Shown: positions 51,949-61,613 of the stretch, piece by piece
Layout of the letters: the number at the start of each line of letters is the position of its first letter
Numbering within the stretch: position 1 is the stretch's first letter
NCBI GenBank assembly: GCA_025463785.1
Contig: JAODBD010000005.1
Location: 1 to 64,000, forward strand
From: Glaciihabitans sp.
Lineage (GTDB): Bacteria > Actinomycetota > Actinomycetes > Actinomycetales > Microbacteriaceae
DNA length: 64,000 nucleotides
Direction of reading: 5' to 3'
Translations under genes and position numbers: made by a program
The notes under the pieces: model-generated
What the model saw: the letters and a program-made list of their open reading frames with translations, nothing else
Told to the model about the DNA's origin: nothing
Databases searched by the model: none

Positions 51949-52677
51949 TTGCTACACACCAGCCTCATTCCGTGGCTCAGTCCCCACGACCTCATCGTGG
52001 GCGCTGGCCCCTGGGCGCTACTCATGGTGTGCGCGATCATTTTCGCCGAAACAGGATTGTTGATTGGGTTCATTTTCCCGGGCGACACGCTGCTGCTGAT
52101 CACGGGTCTGCTGACCTTCGGTGCGCACCGCCTCATCCATGTGGATATCTGGTGGGTTGCCCTCGCGATCGGCTTCGCGGCATTCCTCGGTGGGGAGTCG
52201 GGCTATTACATCGGCCGCGGTGCAGGCCCCCGAATCTTCGAGCGCAAAGAGAGTGGCCTGTTCAGCGTCGCCAACGTGAAGCGCACTAATGCCTTCTTCG
52301 AACGGTACGGCGCGTTTGCCGTCATCCTCGCGCGATTTGTTCCGGTGGTTCGCACCTTTGCCCCCGTCGCGGCGGGTGTTGGTCACATGCCGACTCGTCG
52401 CTACTCGCTCTACAACCTCATCGGCGCTTTGATCTGGGGCGGCGGCGTTACGACCGTCGGCTACCTGCTCGGCAACATCCGACCCGTGGCCGACTTCGTG
52501 ACCAGGTACGTGGACATCATCCTGCTCGCCGTCGTGGTGTTCACACTTATTCCGGCGATCTTCCATTACGTCCGCTCGAGCATGAAGGCTCGAAAGGCGA
52601 ACGCCGCGGGCGTGAATATCCCGACGGATGCCGACGTGTCGCTGCCCGCCGGCGAGTTCGACCCAAAGCACAAGTAG
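51949..52677 (+). CDS. DedA/VTT-domain membrane protein
   Basis: 242 residues, TTG start with GGAGACTTCC upstream. The DedA hallmark segments are present: FAETGLLIGFIFPGDTLLL (about residues 31-49), FLGGESGYYIGRGAG and RFVPVVRTFAPVAAG. The family is implicated in flipping or scrambling polyprenyl-phosphate or phospholipid carriers and in membrane homeostasis. It has five to six hydrophobic segments and an approximately 30-residue cytoplasmic tail. It is a single gene between tRNA-Leu and the convergent HEAT/mntH/rdgB unit. Confidence 0.88.
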   Translation: MLHTSLIPWLSPHDLIVGAGPWALLMVCAIIFAETGLLIGFIFPGDTLLLITGLLTFGAHRLIHVDIWWVALAIGFAAFLGGESGYYIGRGAGPRIFERKESGLFSVANVKRTNAFFERYGAFAVILARFVPVVRTFAPVAAGVGHMPTRRYSLYNLIGALIWGGGVTTVGYLLGNIRPVADFVTRYVDIILLAVVVFTLIPAIFHYVRSSMKARKANAAGVNIPTDADVSLPAGEFDPKHK

Positions 52678-52711
52678 CCGATCGGCTGCGGAGAGCTGAC
52701 GAGCCGGTCGG

Positions 52712-53254
52712 CTACTCGATCACTCGATCGAGGCGACGCGCCATGGCCCGCACGGCATTGCCGGCAGCTCTGCGAACTTCGACCTCGGGGTCGGCAAGCA
52801 GCGCCTTGACCTGGAGCGCCTCGTCGTACTCTCCGACGGCCTCGAGCGCGCGGGCCGCGACGACGCGCACTCGCGCGACCTCATCCGTAAGTAACGGCAC
52901 GAGTTCCGCGGCAAAGGGCAGCCCATGCTCGATGACAACCCGACCGCACATTTCGCGCACCCGCCACGCCTGGTTTGCGAGGCCGAGCCGCACCGGAGCG
53001 GCCGCGACCTCGTCCCATGCGAACAGAAGTGCTCGCGCACCCCACACCTCGGGCCAGTAGAGTGCTGGCGCGCCATCGAGGATGCCCTGGGCGTGCTGGC
53101 CACCGACCCAGAGCAGAAATTCTTCGCCCTCGTTCGCGCCGGTGAGGAGAGCCGCGGCACGGTCGGCCACGTCCTGTTGGCCGAACCGCCGAACGGCCTC
53201 GGCAATTCGATCCTTCGGCGAAGCGTCAAGGGGGATGTTCTGGTCGTCTGGCAC
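52712..53254 (-). CDS. HEAT-repeat domain protein
   Basis: 180 residues, soluble. The C-terminal about 90 residues carry at least two HEAT-type helical repeats (VPLLTDEVARVRVVAARALEAV and VKALLADPEVEVRRAAGNAVRAM). The N-terminal half (residues 15-90) is helical with a conserved WGARALLFAWDEVA. Repeat proteins of this kind usually bind partners rather than catalyse. It is last in an rdgB-mntH-HEAT run with 9 nt to mntH. No specific function is known. Confidence 0.7.
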   Translation of the reverse strand: MPDDQNIPLDASPKDRIAEAVRRFGQQDVADRAAALLTGANEGEEFLLWVGGQHAQGILDGAPALYWPEVWGARALLFAWDEVAAAPVRLGLANQAWRVREMCGRVVIEHGLPFAAELVPLLTDEVARVRVVAARALEAVGEYDEALQVKALLADPEVEVRRAAGNAVRAMARRLDRVIE

Positions 53255-53263
53255 CCAACAACC

Positions 53264-54496
53264 CTATGCGCCCGGAAGAACAGCCAAAACAATGAGCGCG
53301 AGGTTGAGCGAGATAACAAGCACCACGATAAGCCACAGCACGATTCGCACCCACGGCGGACTGCGAAACTCCCCCATCAGCGCCGGGTTGCTCGTCAGCC
53401 GCAGCAGCGGTATGAGCGCGAACGGGATGCCGAAGCTCAGCACGACCTGGCTAATCACGAGCGCCGCCGTCGGGTCGGCCCCCAGTCCCAGCACCACGAG
53501 GGCCGGGATGAGCGTCAGCGTCCTGCGAACAACCAGCGGGACCCGGCGACGCAGCAGCCCACTCATGATGGTGGCACCCGCGTAGCTGCCAACTGAGGTC
53601 GAGGCGAGCCCCGAGGCAAGCAGCCCGATCGCAAAGACGATCGCAATCACAGGACCCAGCGCGTGGCTGATAGCGGCGGAGGCGCCCGCGATGGTGTTCG
53701 CTCCGGTCGTGCCACGCAGGTTTGCCGCGGCCAGCAGCAGCATCCCCAGATTGATCAGGCCGGCGAGACCGAGCGCGATGGCGACATCCCAGCGAGTGAT
53801 TTTCAGGAGCCGGATGGCACCATCCCGCGTCTCAGGCTTCCCGTGCCGATCTCGAGCGAGCGCCGAATGCACGTAAATGGCATGCGGCATGACGGTTGCC
53901 CCGAGCATGCTCGCTGCCAGAAGAACCGACTCGGTGCCCGCGAAACGCGGCACGAACCCGCCCAGGATGCCGATGCCGCTGGCCGGATGCACCAACAGCC
54001 CGGCCAAAAATCCGATCGCAATGATCGCAAGCAGCGACACGATCGCGTACTCGAACGGACGCTGCCCAAACCGACTCTGAGCGGCCAGAAGCAGAGTGGA
54101 CACGATGCCGACAATCACGCCGCCAACCACAAGTGGCAACCCGAACAGCAGGTTCAGTGCGATTGCCCCACCAACTACCTCAGCGAGGTCGGTGGCGGCG
54201 GCTATGAGTTCCGCCTGCGCCCAGAATGCGCGTCGGGTGCCCGTGCGTAGTCGGTCGCCGAGCAACTCGGGCAGGCTCCTGCCGGTCACAAGGCCGAGCT
54301 TCGCCGACTGGTACTGGATGAGCGCGGCCATCAGATTGGCGAGCACCAGAACCCACACGAGCAGGTAGCCGTAGCGGGCGCCGCCAGTAAGATTCGCCGC
54401 GACGTTACCCGGGTCGACGTAGGCGATGGCCGCGACAAACGCGGGACCAAGCAGCAGGGCCCCCTGCCGCACGCGCGAACCAGTCGAAGCGGTCAC
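53264..54496 (-). CDS. mntH: Nramp-family divalent metal transporter
   Basis: Proton-coupled Mn2+/Fe2+ importer of 410 residues with about 11 transmembrane segments. The TM1 metal-binding DPGN motif (AYVDPGNVAANL, about residues 25-36) and the TM6 MPHAIYVHS motif are both intact, so it should be functional. It starts one base after the rdgB stop region, an unusual operon partner that may simply reflect compact packing. I saw no MntR operator. Confidence 0.92.
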   Translation of the reverse strand: MTASTGSRVRQGALLLGPAFVAAIAYVDPGNVAANLTGGARYGYLLVWVLVLANLMAALIQYQSAKLGLVTGRSLPELLGDRLRTGTRRAFWAQAELIAAATDLAEVVGGAIALNLLFGLPLVVGGVIVGIVSTLLLAAQSRFGQRPFEYAIVSLLAIIAIGFLAGLLVHPASGIGILGGFVPRFAGTESVLLAASMLGATVMPHAIYVHSALARDRHGKPETRDGAIRLLKITRWDVAIALGLAGLINLGMLLLAAANLRGTTGANTIAGASAAISHALGPVIAIVFAIGLLASGLASTSVGSYAGATIMSGLLRRRVPLVVRRTLTLIPALVVLGLGADPTAALVISQVVLSFGIPFALIPLLRLTSNPALMGEFRSPPWVRIVLWLIVVLVISLNLALIVLAVLPGA

Positions 54497-54497
54497 C

Positions 54498-55067
54498 TTA
54501 GCGCGAACGGATGTAGTCGAACAGCTTCGAAAACGCTCTTGCGCGGTGCGATATTGCGTTCTTCTCGTCGGCCGTCAACTCGGCGGAGCTGGTCGCAATG
54601 CCGTCCGGCTGGAAGATCGGGTCATACCCGAATCCGTGCGTCCCAGATGGCTCACGCAGAACGCTGCCCGGCCACACCCCGACCTCCACGTGCTCGCTCA
54701 CCGCGTCGACGAATGCGGCAGCGCAGGTGAATTGGGCAGCCCGGTCGTCGACCCCGGTCATCCGCTCCAGAAGCAGTCGCAGGTTGTCGCCGTCGTCGCG
54801 CGATCCCGCATACCGCGCAGAGTGGATGCCCGGTGCGCCACCCAGCGCATCGACCGAAATCCCGGAATCATCCGCAATCGCGGCCATCCCCGTGTGCAGG
54901 AACGCCGCGCGTGCCTTGATCAGCGCGTTGGCCTCGAACGTATCGCCGTCTTCGACTGGCTCAGGTCCGTCGTATGCGACCAGTTCGATGCCATCGAGCC
55001 GCGGCCCCAGAATTCGCCGAAGTTCCTCGACCTTGTGCGCATTGTGCGTAGCGAGGACGAGCTTCAA
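54498..55067 (-). CDS. rdgB: Non-canonical purine NTP pyrophosphatase (RdgB/HAM1)
   Basis: House-cleaning enzyme of 189 residues that hydrolyses ITP, dITP and XTP to the monophosphates. It has the N-terminal nucleotide-binding LATHNAHKVEELRRIL, the central AIADDSGISVDALGGAPGIHSARYAG, and the C-terminal FGYDPIFQPDG and SHRARAFSKL. The usual actinobacterial neighbourhood rph-rdgB holds loosely here, as rph is 1.7 kb upstream on the same strand. Confidence 0.94.
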   Translation of the reverse strand: MKLVLATHNAHKVEELRRILGPRLDGIELVAYDGPEPVEDGDTFEANALIKARAAFLHTGMAAIADDSGISVDALGGAPGIHSARYAGSRDDGDNLRLLLERMTGVDDRAAQFTCAAAFVDAVSEHVEVGVWPGSVLREPSGTHGFGYDPIFQPDGIATSSAELTADEKNAISHRARAFSKLFDYIRSR

Positions 55068-55070
55068 GTC

Positions 55071-56060
55071 TTAGTGCTGCTTCTGGGCGTGCCTGCGGCG
55101 GCGGCCAAAACCGGCGAACCGCAGGCCGAGGAACAGGAGTCCGGCTGCAATCAGGCCACCGCCCAACCATTCGGCAGGCGCGGCGTTGATACCGGTGAGC
55201 GCGAGCGATGGACCGGCGACGGGCGGGTCAGCTGCCGGTGCGATGATGCCGAGGTCTGCACTCGAAAGGAATGGACCCACGAACGGGTCGAGGGTGTTGC
55301 TTCCGTCGAGAGTCGCGTTGTCGTTGGTAATAGTGAAGTAGTTCGCCCCGTCAGCTATACCGCCGGCATACAGGCTGGCGCCCGCGGTAGCGGCGCACTG
55401 CGGCGCGTCGGTGAAGTTTCCGCTCGCGAAGTTCAGGCCAAGGAAGAGGGTGTGAGGCGTGGCCGTGACCTTGTACTTCCACTTGATGCCACTGATCGTC
55501 TTCGTGAACGTCGTCGTCACAGGCTTGAAGTTGATTGCGTAAACGCCCGTGTAGGTCTGGGCGGCTGAAGTGCAGGCGGCCGGCAATTTCGAGATGTCGG
55601 TGTGTACCACGGAGATGACGGGGAGTGCGACATAGCCCTGATATGCCAGGGAATGCGCCGGGTCTGTCGTTGATTTGCTGGCGAAGCCGGTGAAAGCCCC
55701 CGTGAACATCGAGGGCGTGAAGTACGCCGCAATCGCCGACTTATCGTCGGTCGTAGTCGTCGTGGTGGTAGCGGAATCCGTCAGGGTAAAACCAGTCGGG
55801 AACGTGCGCGTGGGGTGATCGGCATTCTCGCTCGTGATCGTGAACTCGGCCTTGCCCATGCCGTACTGAGGAATGCAGTCCATGTACCAGCCCTGCGTAC
55901 CATCAGCAGTAGTGCTCAGGAAGTGCTGTGCCGACGTGGTGCACTCGTTGCCTGCTCCGGGCACCGTCACGGTGTCAGCGGCCTGCGCCGACGATCCGGT
56001 AGCTACGGCGCCAACCATGCCAATGAACGCGGCACTGGCAACTGCAATGGTCTTCTTCAA
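55071..56060 (-). CDS. Cell-surface protein with LAxTG sorting signal
   Basis: 329 residues, TTG start (56060) with GAGAGG seven bases upstream. The Sec signal peptide ends near residue 27 (SAQA-ADT). The extracellular body of about 255 residues is rich in Thr and beta-strand and has four or more cysteines (NECTTSA, MDCIPQ, ACTSAA, PQCAAT) that may pair. The C-terminus is a full wall-sorting signal: LALTG, a hydrophobic stretch (WLGGGLIAAGLLFLGLRF) and RRRRHAQKQH. LAxTG is the motif of class E sortases of high-GC Gram-positives. No sortase gene is in the window. Function is unknown; it may be an adhesin or surface-layer component. Confidence 0.75.
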   Translation of the reverse strand: MKKTIAVASAAFIGMVGAVATGSSAQAADTVTVPGAGNECTTSAQHFLSTTADGTQGWYMDCIPQYGMGKAEFTITSENADHPTRTFPTGFTLTDSATTTTTTTDDKSAIAAYFTPSMFTGAFTGFASKSTTDPAHSLAYQGYVALPVISVVHTDISKLPAACTSAAQTYTGVYAINFKPVTTTFTKTISGIKWKYKVTATPHTLFLGLNFASGNFTDAPQCAATAGASLYAGGIADGANYFTITNDNATLDGSNTLDPFVGPFLSSADLGIIAPAADPPVAGPSLALTGINAAPAEWLGGGLIAAGLLFLGLRFAGFGRRRRHAQKQH

Positions 56061-56128
56061 GCTCGGGCCTCTCGTAAAATCCTGATTCAGGGTAACAGCT
56101 AGTCGAGCGCCAATGGCACCATTGATCG

Positions 56129-56764
56129 ATGGCTTCCCAACGACTTCCCAATGCTGTGCACCGCCGCGAGCGGCAACTCGACTCCGGACACTGGGAGGCG
56201 AGACTCTGGCTCACCGACGAGTACCCCGATGGAACCGACCTGACGGGCGTCGCCGGCAGCGAACCGAGGCCGGACTGGGTCGACGCGTGGCACATCGGGG
56301 AGACGCCGCACGGCATCCTGCAGGTTGAATTCGCCGTGTTCGAGACCCCGGACGCACCGAACGTCTGGTTCGTCAACGTGGACGAGCCGCGCGCCAAACC
56401 TGCGGCCACAAACCTGGTCGCGTTCGTGGGTGACGAGGTTCCGCCAGGGACGATTGTTTCTCGGTACGCGTTCGCAACCATGGGGGTGAGCAACGATAAC
56501 CAGGTTGCCGCCGTGCGCTGGTATCCCGATGGTGGCCTCATCCACCAGATCTTCGTGGCACCGGCCTGGCGGCGGAAGCAGCTGGCAACGCGAATCTCGT
56601 ACATGGCAAACGCATTCCACATTGCAAACAACTGGCCCGGAGTGGTGCACGGCGACGGGCGTCGAACCCTTCTGGGCGAGTTCTTCACGCTTTCGACCAG
56701 CTGGCCGAACCGCTACCGCCCGCTCGAGATCGAGATGCCACCCATGGATGAGGTCGCGGGCTAG
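56129..56764 (+). CDS. GNAT-like hypothetical protein
   Basis: 211 residues, ATG start. The segment IHQIFVAPAWRRKQLATRISYMA resembles the acetyl-CoA-binding motif A of GNAT enzymes, although the usual RGxG is replaced by RRKQ-type residues. The N-terminal 130 residues are strand-rich without a clear match. It is the only plus-strand gene between the surface-protein gene and rph. Acyltransferase activity is uncertain. Confidence 0.55.
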   Translation: MASQRLPNAVHRRERQLDSGHWEARLWLTDEYPDGTDLTGVAGSEPRPDWVDAWHIGETPHGILQVEFAVFETPDAPNVWFVNVDEPRAKPAATNLVAFVGDEVPPGTIVSRYAFATMGVSNDNQVAAVRWYPDGGLIHQIFVAPAWRRKQLATRISYMANAFHIANNWPGVVHGDGRRTLLGEFFTLSTSWPNRYRPLEIEMPPMDEVAG

Positions 56765-56797
56765 TCGATCGGGCACCTTCTGCGAAGGCGAGCGCAC

Positions 56798-57523
56798 CTA
56801 GCGGGCCAGGGCATCCTTCTGGAACTGGGCGAGGGATGCCGTGCCACCGAGTGCGAGGTCGAGCAGGTTGTTGAGTTCGGTGCGGTCGAACGGCGCGCCC
56901 TCCGCTGTGCCCTGTACTTCGACGAACAGGCCGCGACCCGTGACGACGACGTTCATGTCGGTTTCGGCCCGGACATCCTCAACGTAGGCGAGATCCAACA
57001 TGGGCTCGCCATCGATGATGCCAACCGAAACCGCGGCCACGCTGTCGATGATCGGCGTCGACTTCTGGCCGATGAAGCGCTTCTCCCGTGCCCACTCGAT
57101 GGCGTCGACGAGTGCAACGTAAGCTCCGGTGATCGCCGCGGTGCGCGTGCCACCGTCGGCCTGCAGCACGTCACAGTCGAGGACGATGGTGTTTTCGCCG
57201 AGCGCCTTCATGTCGATGACGGCTCGAAGCGAGCGACCGATGAGCCGCGAAATCTCGTGGGTGCGACCACCAATCCTGCCCTTGACGGCCTCGCGATCCA
57301 TGCGGTCGTTGGTGGAGCGAGGCAGCATTGCATACTCGGCTGTGACCCAGCCCTTGCCCTTACCGGTCAGCCAGCGAGGCACGCCATTGGTGAAGGATGC
57401 TGTGCACAGCACACGAGTGTTGCCGAATGAGATGAGCGCCGATCCTTCGGCCTGCTTACTCCAGCCGCGTTCGATGGTTATCTCGCGAAGCTGGTCTACC
57501 GTGCGGCCGTCGGAGCGGGTCAT
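56798..57523 (-). CDS. rph: Ribonuclease PH
   Basis: Phosphorolytic 3'-5' exonuclease for tRNA 3' trimming (241 residues). It has the family blocks [58 protein letters not shown] (seen in sections) and [19 protein letters not shown]. It has a single RNase PH domain and forms a hexamer in relatives. It overlaps murI by 4 nt (ATGA), a pairing common in Actinobacteria. Confidence 0.95.
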   Translation of the reverse strand: MTRSDGRTVDQLREITIERGWSKQAEGSALISFGNTRVLCTASFTNGVPRWLTGKGKGWVTAEYAMLPRSTNDRMDREAVKGRIGGRTHEISRLIGRSLRAVIDMKALGENTIVLDCDVLQADGGTRTAAITGAYVALVDAIEWAREKRFIGQKSTPIIDSVAAVSVGIIDGEPMLDLAYVEDVRAETDMNVVVTGRGLFVEVQGTAEGAPFDRTELNNLLDLALGGTASLAQFQKDALAR

Positions 57524-58380
57524 ACTGTCTCACTTCTTTTCGTAGCGCGGTTTTGCATAACGGGAATCGTGCCTGTCTCTACGAGGTCAACTCGTGTGAC
57601 CTCAGGGCCAAGAAAGCGGCTCGCGAGCCGCAGAAACTCTTCTTTGCTGTCGCCGGTCGCCTCGAACCGGTAACTCGGCGGTGCAGCCGAGGTGCGCTCG
57701 AGGCCGTGCCGCACCAGCATCCGGTAGACGTCGTACGCCGTCTCCTCCGCGCTCGAGACCAGCGTGACATCCTCGCCCATGACGTACTGGATTGCACCAG
57801 CCAGAAGGGGGTAGTGGGTGCAGCCGAGCACGAGCGTGTCGATGCGCGCGGCTTTGAGGGGCTCGAGATACTCCTCCGCTGCGGCAAACAGCTCGGGACC
57901 GCTCGTGATACCGGACTCCACGAACTCGACGAAACGCGGGCAGGCCTGACTGAAAATTTCGAGATCGGATGCCGCAATGAACGCGTCGTCGTACGCGCGC
58001 GAGTTGATCGTGCCCACCGTGCCGATCACGCCGATGCGCTTGGCGCGCGTTTGGCGGACGGCGGCCCGCACCGCGGGGTGGATCACCTCGACCACGGGGA
58101 TTCCGCGGCCTTCGGTGTAGCGCTCACGGGCATCCCGAAGCATTGCGGAGGAGGCCGTGTTGCAGGCGATGACCAGCAACTTGACGCCCTGGTCGACCAG
58201 ATCGTCGAGAACGGCGAGCGCATATTCACGCACCTGCGCGATGGGCTTCGGCCCGTACGGCGAGTGAGCGGTGTCACCGACATAGAGGATGGACTCGCGC
58301 GGCAGCTGGTCGATGATTGCGCGCGCGACGGTCAATCCTCCGACTCCACTGTCGAATACTCCGATCGGCGCGTCAGTCAC
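57520..58380 (-). CDS. murI: Glutamate racemase
   Basis: Cofactor-independent racemase supplying D-glutamate for peptidoglycan (286 residues). The two catalytic cysteines are in [10 protein letters not shown] (about residue 74) and LGCTHYPLL (about residue 185). The N-terminal [17 protein letters not shown] is diagnostic. It is upstream of rph with an ATGA overlap and is essential in most bacteria. Confidence 0.95.
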   Translation of the reverse strand: MTDAPIGVFDSGVGGLTVARAIIDQLPRESILYVGDTAHSPYGPKPIAQVREYALAVLDDLVDQGVKLLVIACNTASSAMLRDARERYTEGRGIPVVEVIHPAVRAAVRQTRAKRIGVIGTVGTINSRAYDDAFIAASDLEIFSQACPRFVEFVESGITSGPELFAAAEEYLEPLKAARIDTLVLGCTHYPLLAGAIQYVMGEDVTLVSSAEETAYDVYRMLVRHGLERTSAAPPSYRFEATGDSKEEFLRLASRFLGPEVTRVDLVETGTIPVMQNRATKRSETV

Positions 58381-58459
58381 GGGAGTCGAGTTTAGCCGAG
58401 CACACTCCCCGAGGAAGCGGGGTCGCCTCAGGAACGAACACCGCCCCTAGGCTGGACGG

Positions 58460-59767
58460 ATGACGAGCGCGCTTCTCACAGATCGCTATGAGCTCACGAT
58501 GATCGACGCCGCCATCGGCAGCGGTGTGCACGAGCGCGAGTGCGTATTCGAGGTCTTCGCTCGTCGCCTGCCCGACGGTCGCCGATACGGCATCGTCGCC
58601 GGCACCGGACGTCTCCTGCAACTCGTTCGCGATTTCCGATTCGGGGATGCCGAACTCGCCTGGCTGAGAGAAAACAGAGTCGTCAACGCGGTCACCCTCG
58701 ACTGGCTGGCCAACTATCGCTTCGATGGCACGATCACGGGGTATCGCGAGGGCGAGGTGTACTTCCCGGGCTCCCCCATGCTGGTCGTACAGGGCGGATT
58801 CGCCGAGGCGGTCGTGCTCGAAACGCTGGTACTCAGCGTCCTCAACTACGACAGTGCCATTGCCAGCGCCGCCAGCCGCATGGTGAATGCGGCAAACGGG
58901 CGTCCACTCGCCGAAATGGGCTCGCGCCGAGCGCACGAGAGGTCGGCCGTAGCCGCAGCCCGTGCCGCATTCATCGCCGGCTTTGGCGCAACGAGCAATC
59001 TCGAGGCAGGCCGGACCTGGGACATCCCGACCATGGGGACGGCAGCGCACGCGTTCACTCTGCTGCACGACAGCGAGGAGGCCGCGTTCGAAGCGCAGGT
59101 TGCGGCGCTTGGCGCTGGCACCACTCTTCTTGTCGACACATACGACGTGCCGGCGGCCGTCGCGCTGGCGGTGAAGGTTGCGGGCACTGGCCTCGGTGCG
59201 GTCCGCATCGATAGTGGCGACCTGCCTGCCCAGGTTGCGGCCGTGCGTGCGCAACTCGATTCGCTCGGTGCGCACGATACGAAAATTACGGTCACCAACG
59301 ACCTCGATGAGTACACGATCGCCGCATTGAGCGCTGCACCGGTCGACTCGTTCGGGGTCGGGACGTCGGTGGTGACGGGGTCAGGGCATCCTGCGGCCGG
59401 CCTCGTGTACAAGCTGGTAGCGCGACGCGATGCGGCAGACGCCTGGGTTTCAGTCGCGAAGCGGTCGTTCGCCAAGGCGACGATCGGTGGTCGCAAGACC
59501 CCTGTTCGCACGCTCGCGAACGGCGTGGCCCAAGCCGAGACCGTTTATGTCGGCGGCCCGCCCCCGGACGCGCCCGACGAGCGACGGCTGCTCGTGCCCC
59601 TTGCGGCTGGCGGAGAGGTTGAAGAGAAATACCTCGGGCCTGAGGGTGTCGCGCTGGCACGGGAACATCGCGCAGCGGCAATCGCCGAGCTGCCCGCGGA
59701 CGCTCTACGCCTCAGTAAAGGCGAACCGGCCATCCCGACGCAGTACTTCGAGCAGCCCTGGCTGTAG
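58460..59767 (+). CDS. pncB: Nicotinate phosphoribosyltransferase
   Basis: Preiss-Handler pathway enzyme making nicotinate mononucleotide from nicotinate and PRPP for NAD salvage (435 residues). It has the N-terminal TDRYELTMIDAAI, the catalytic region MGSRRAHERSAVAAARAAFIAGFGATSN (shown in part) and the phosphate-binding VRIDSGDLPAQVA and SFGVGTSVVTG. ATG 58460 is close to the family start. It is divergent from murI (79-bp gap) and convergent with the DUF3039 gene, 9 bp away. Confidence 0.94.
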   Translation: MTSALLTDRYELTMIDAAIGSGVHERECVFEVFARRLPDGRRYGIVAGTGRLLQLVRDFRFGDAELAWLRENRVVNAVTLDWLANYRFDGTITGYREGEVYFPGSPMLVVQGGFAEAVVLETLVLSVLNYDSAIASAASRMVNAANGRPLAEMGSRRAHERSAVAAARAAFIAGFGATSNLEAGRTWDIPTMGTAAHAFTLLHDSEEAAFEAQVAALGAGTTLLVDTYDVPAAVALAVKVAGTGLGAVRIDSGDLPAQVAAVRAQLDSLGAHDTKITVTNDLDEYTIAALSAAPVDSFGVGTSVVTGSGHPAAGLVYKLVARRDAADAWVSVAKRSFAKATIGGRKTPVRTLANGVAQAETVYVGGPPPDAPDERRLLVPLAAGGEVEEKYLGPEGVALAREHRAAAIAELPADALRLSKGEPAIPTQYFEQPWL

Positions 59768-59776
59768 CGGGACGAG

Positions 59777-60037
59777 CTACGCCTTCATCTTTTCGTAGAT
59801 CTCTTTGCAGGTCGGGCAGACCGGAAACTTTTCCGGATCACGGCCGGGAGTCCATAGCTTGCCGCACAGCGCCTTTACCGGTTTGCCGGTCAGCGCTGAC
59901 TCCATGATCTTGTTCTTTGGGACGTAGTGCGAGAAACGCTCGTGGTCGCCCTCTTCAATCTGCTCTTTGTTCAGCAGCTCTTCGAGTTCGCGGTCAAGAA
60001 CGTCAGTGCCTCCGCCGGTGGGGTCGGTGTCGCTCAT
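59777..60037 (-). CDS. DUF3039 small zinc-ribbon-like protein
   Basis: 86 residues from ATG 60037. The DUF3039 body has HERFSHYVPKNKIMESALTGKPVKALCGKLW and a C-terminal CPTCKEIYEKM. The CxxC plus an earlier Cys and His could bind zinc. It is widely conserved in Actinobacteria without a known function. It follows the ABC-2 permease gene on the same strand with a 4-nt gap. Confidence 0.88.
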   Translation of the reverse strand: MSDTDPTGGGTDVLDRELEELLNKEQIEEGDHERFSHYVPKNKIMESALTGKPVKALCGKLWTPGRDPEKFPVCPTCKEIYEKMKA

Positions 60038-60041
60038 GGCT

Positions 60042-61613
60042 CTAGTTTCGCACGGTGAACGCGAGGATTTCCGGCGAGCGCTTATCGAAAATATGACCGC
60101 CCCAGACAATACCGCCCCAGAGCAGCAGCCCCCCGAGGCCCGCTCCGACGGCGAGCGCACCCCAGCCCGAACTGCGCGGAACCGTCAGCGACAGGTACGC
60201 GAGGTAGAGCGTGGGCGACGCGAGGACAAATGTAATCAGGAAGGAGAAGCCCTGAATGAGAGCGGATGCCGACCCCACGGCCTGAGGCGCCGCAAACGGG
60301 CTGTCGCCGGGTCGCACCGCGGGGTAAGGGAATCGCGCAGACATCACGCTCGAGAGCCCGAGGCCGGTGAAGAGGAGCCCGAGGCCGACGCCGATCAGGG
60401 CGGGAAGCAGACCCTCGTCCCCATACAGTGGCGCGCAGATCAGGCTTGCGACGACGATGAGCGGGACCCCAACGGCCAGCACCGGGATGACTCTGCCGAA
60501 TCGATCGGAGCGCCCGCGCAGCCCCGTCGCGACGTGCAGCCAGATCGCCGTGCTGTCGTATGCGACATCGTTGTGAATGGTCCAGCCGAGGAACAGCGCC
60601 ATGACCGGCACGGGCAGCAGGGCGAGGACATTGCCCGGCAACCCAACGATGATGAGTGGAATCATCAGGAAGAACGGAATGATCGGGATGATCAGGAGCG
60701 AGACCTGGTAGCGGGCATCCCGAAGCCAGTAGGTGAAGCTGCGCTCGGCAACGACACCGCTGATGGTCGCAGACCCGAGCCGGAACAGCCCGAGCCCGCG
60801 GTAGCTTTTTGCCTCGGCGGCGCGCTGCTGCGTGACCAGCATGGTCGCAACGAGATAACGCCACGCCGCCCACAGCAGCGCCACGAACGCGAGTGCGATG
60901 AGTTCTTTCAGGATGGCGGTGCCCGGGTTACCGGCAGCGGCATCCGCTGGCGCAGCCCAGACGGCACCGAGTGGCGTCCATTCGAGAATGTTCGAAATGC
61001 GCCCCAGAATGGTGAGCCCGTCGCGCTGCCAGTTGACGTTCAACAGCAGGAGGAAAACGGGCGTGATAACGATGAGGAGGATGAGCCCGAACAGCCCGGT
61101 TGCGTCACGTGAGCGACGTGAGGACAGCAGGAACGCGGCGATGGATGTGAACACCCGCGCGCTCAGGACGCAGGTAGCCAGGATCGCGGGTGCCCCGATC
61201 ACGGCCAGCAGCACCGCCAAAGGACCGCGGCTCCACGTGACGATCTGCGCGAGCCCGATGACCCCGACGACCAGTGCCGGGACGCCGATCAGCGCCGTGA
61301 TTACAAGGGATGTCGCCAGCTTGTTGTTCGGAAGGCCGTAGAGCGAGAATTTGCGGGGGTCCATCACGTCATCGACGCCAAACACCAGCGGAACAACGAT
61401 GAAACCGAGCACCAGAAGGGAACCGAAGACCGTCACGCCCGTGGTCGCGATCGAGACCGTCGCGAGGCGCAGCCCAATGAGCGAGGTCACAACGAGAAAC
61501 GCGATACTGAGGCCGTAGACGAGACCGATCAGGAGTCCAACGAGTTGCCAGGGGCTGCGGCGGAATGCGTTGCCGAGCAGCCGGAGCTTCAGTCGGAGAA
61601 GCTGCTTAACCAC
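60042..61613 (-). CDS. ABC-2-type transporter permease, 12-TM
   Basis: 523 residues with about 12 hydrophobic segments, grouped as an N-terminal and a C-terminal six-TM half. No soluble domain. It overlaps the upstream ATPase gene by 25 nt, so the two form one exporter. Actinobacterial transporters of this layout are annotated only as ABC permeases. Roles in antimicrobial-peptide resistance or lipid export are guesses. Confidence 0.8.
   Translation of the reverse strand: MVKQLLRLKLRLLGNAFRRSPWQLVGLLIGLVYGLSIAFLVVTSLIGLRLATVSIATTGVTVFGSLLVLGFIVVPLVFGVDDVMDPRKFSLYGLPNNKLATSLVITALIGVPALVVGVIGLAQIVTWSRGPLAVLLAVIGAPAILATCVLSARVFTSIAAFLLSSRRSRDATGLFGLILLIVITPVFLLLLNVNWQRDGLTILGRISNILEWTPLGAVWAAPADAAAGNPGTAILKELIALAFVALLWAAWRYLVATMLVTQQRAAEAKSYRGLGLFRLGSATISGVVAERSFTYWLRDARYQVSLLIIPIIPFFLMIPLIIVGLPGNVLALLPVPVMALFLGWTIHNDVAYDSTAIWLHVATGLRGRSDRFGRVIPVLAVGVPLIVVASLICAPLYGDEGLLPALIGVGLGLLFTGLGLSSVMSARFPYPAVRPGDSPFAAPQAVGSASALIQGFSFLITFVLASPTLYLAYLSLTVPRSSGWGALAVGAGLGGLLLWGGIVWGGHIFDKRSPEILAFTVRN

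Noticed and set aside
60367-61112. Plus-strand open frame opposite the ABC-2 permease
   Set aside because: Charged low-complexity translation without domain; the minus strand encodes a clean 12-TM protein.
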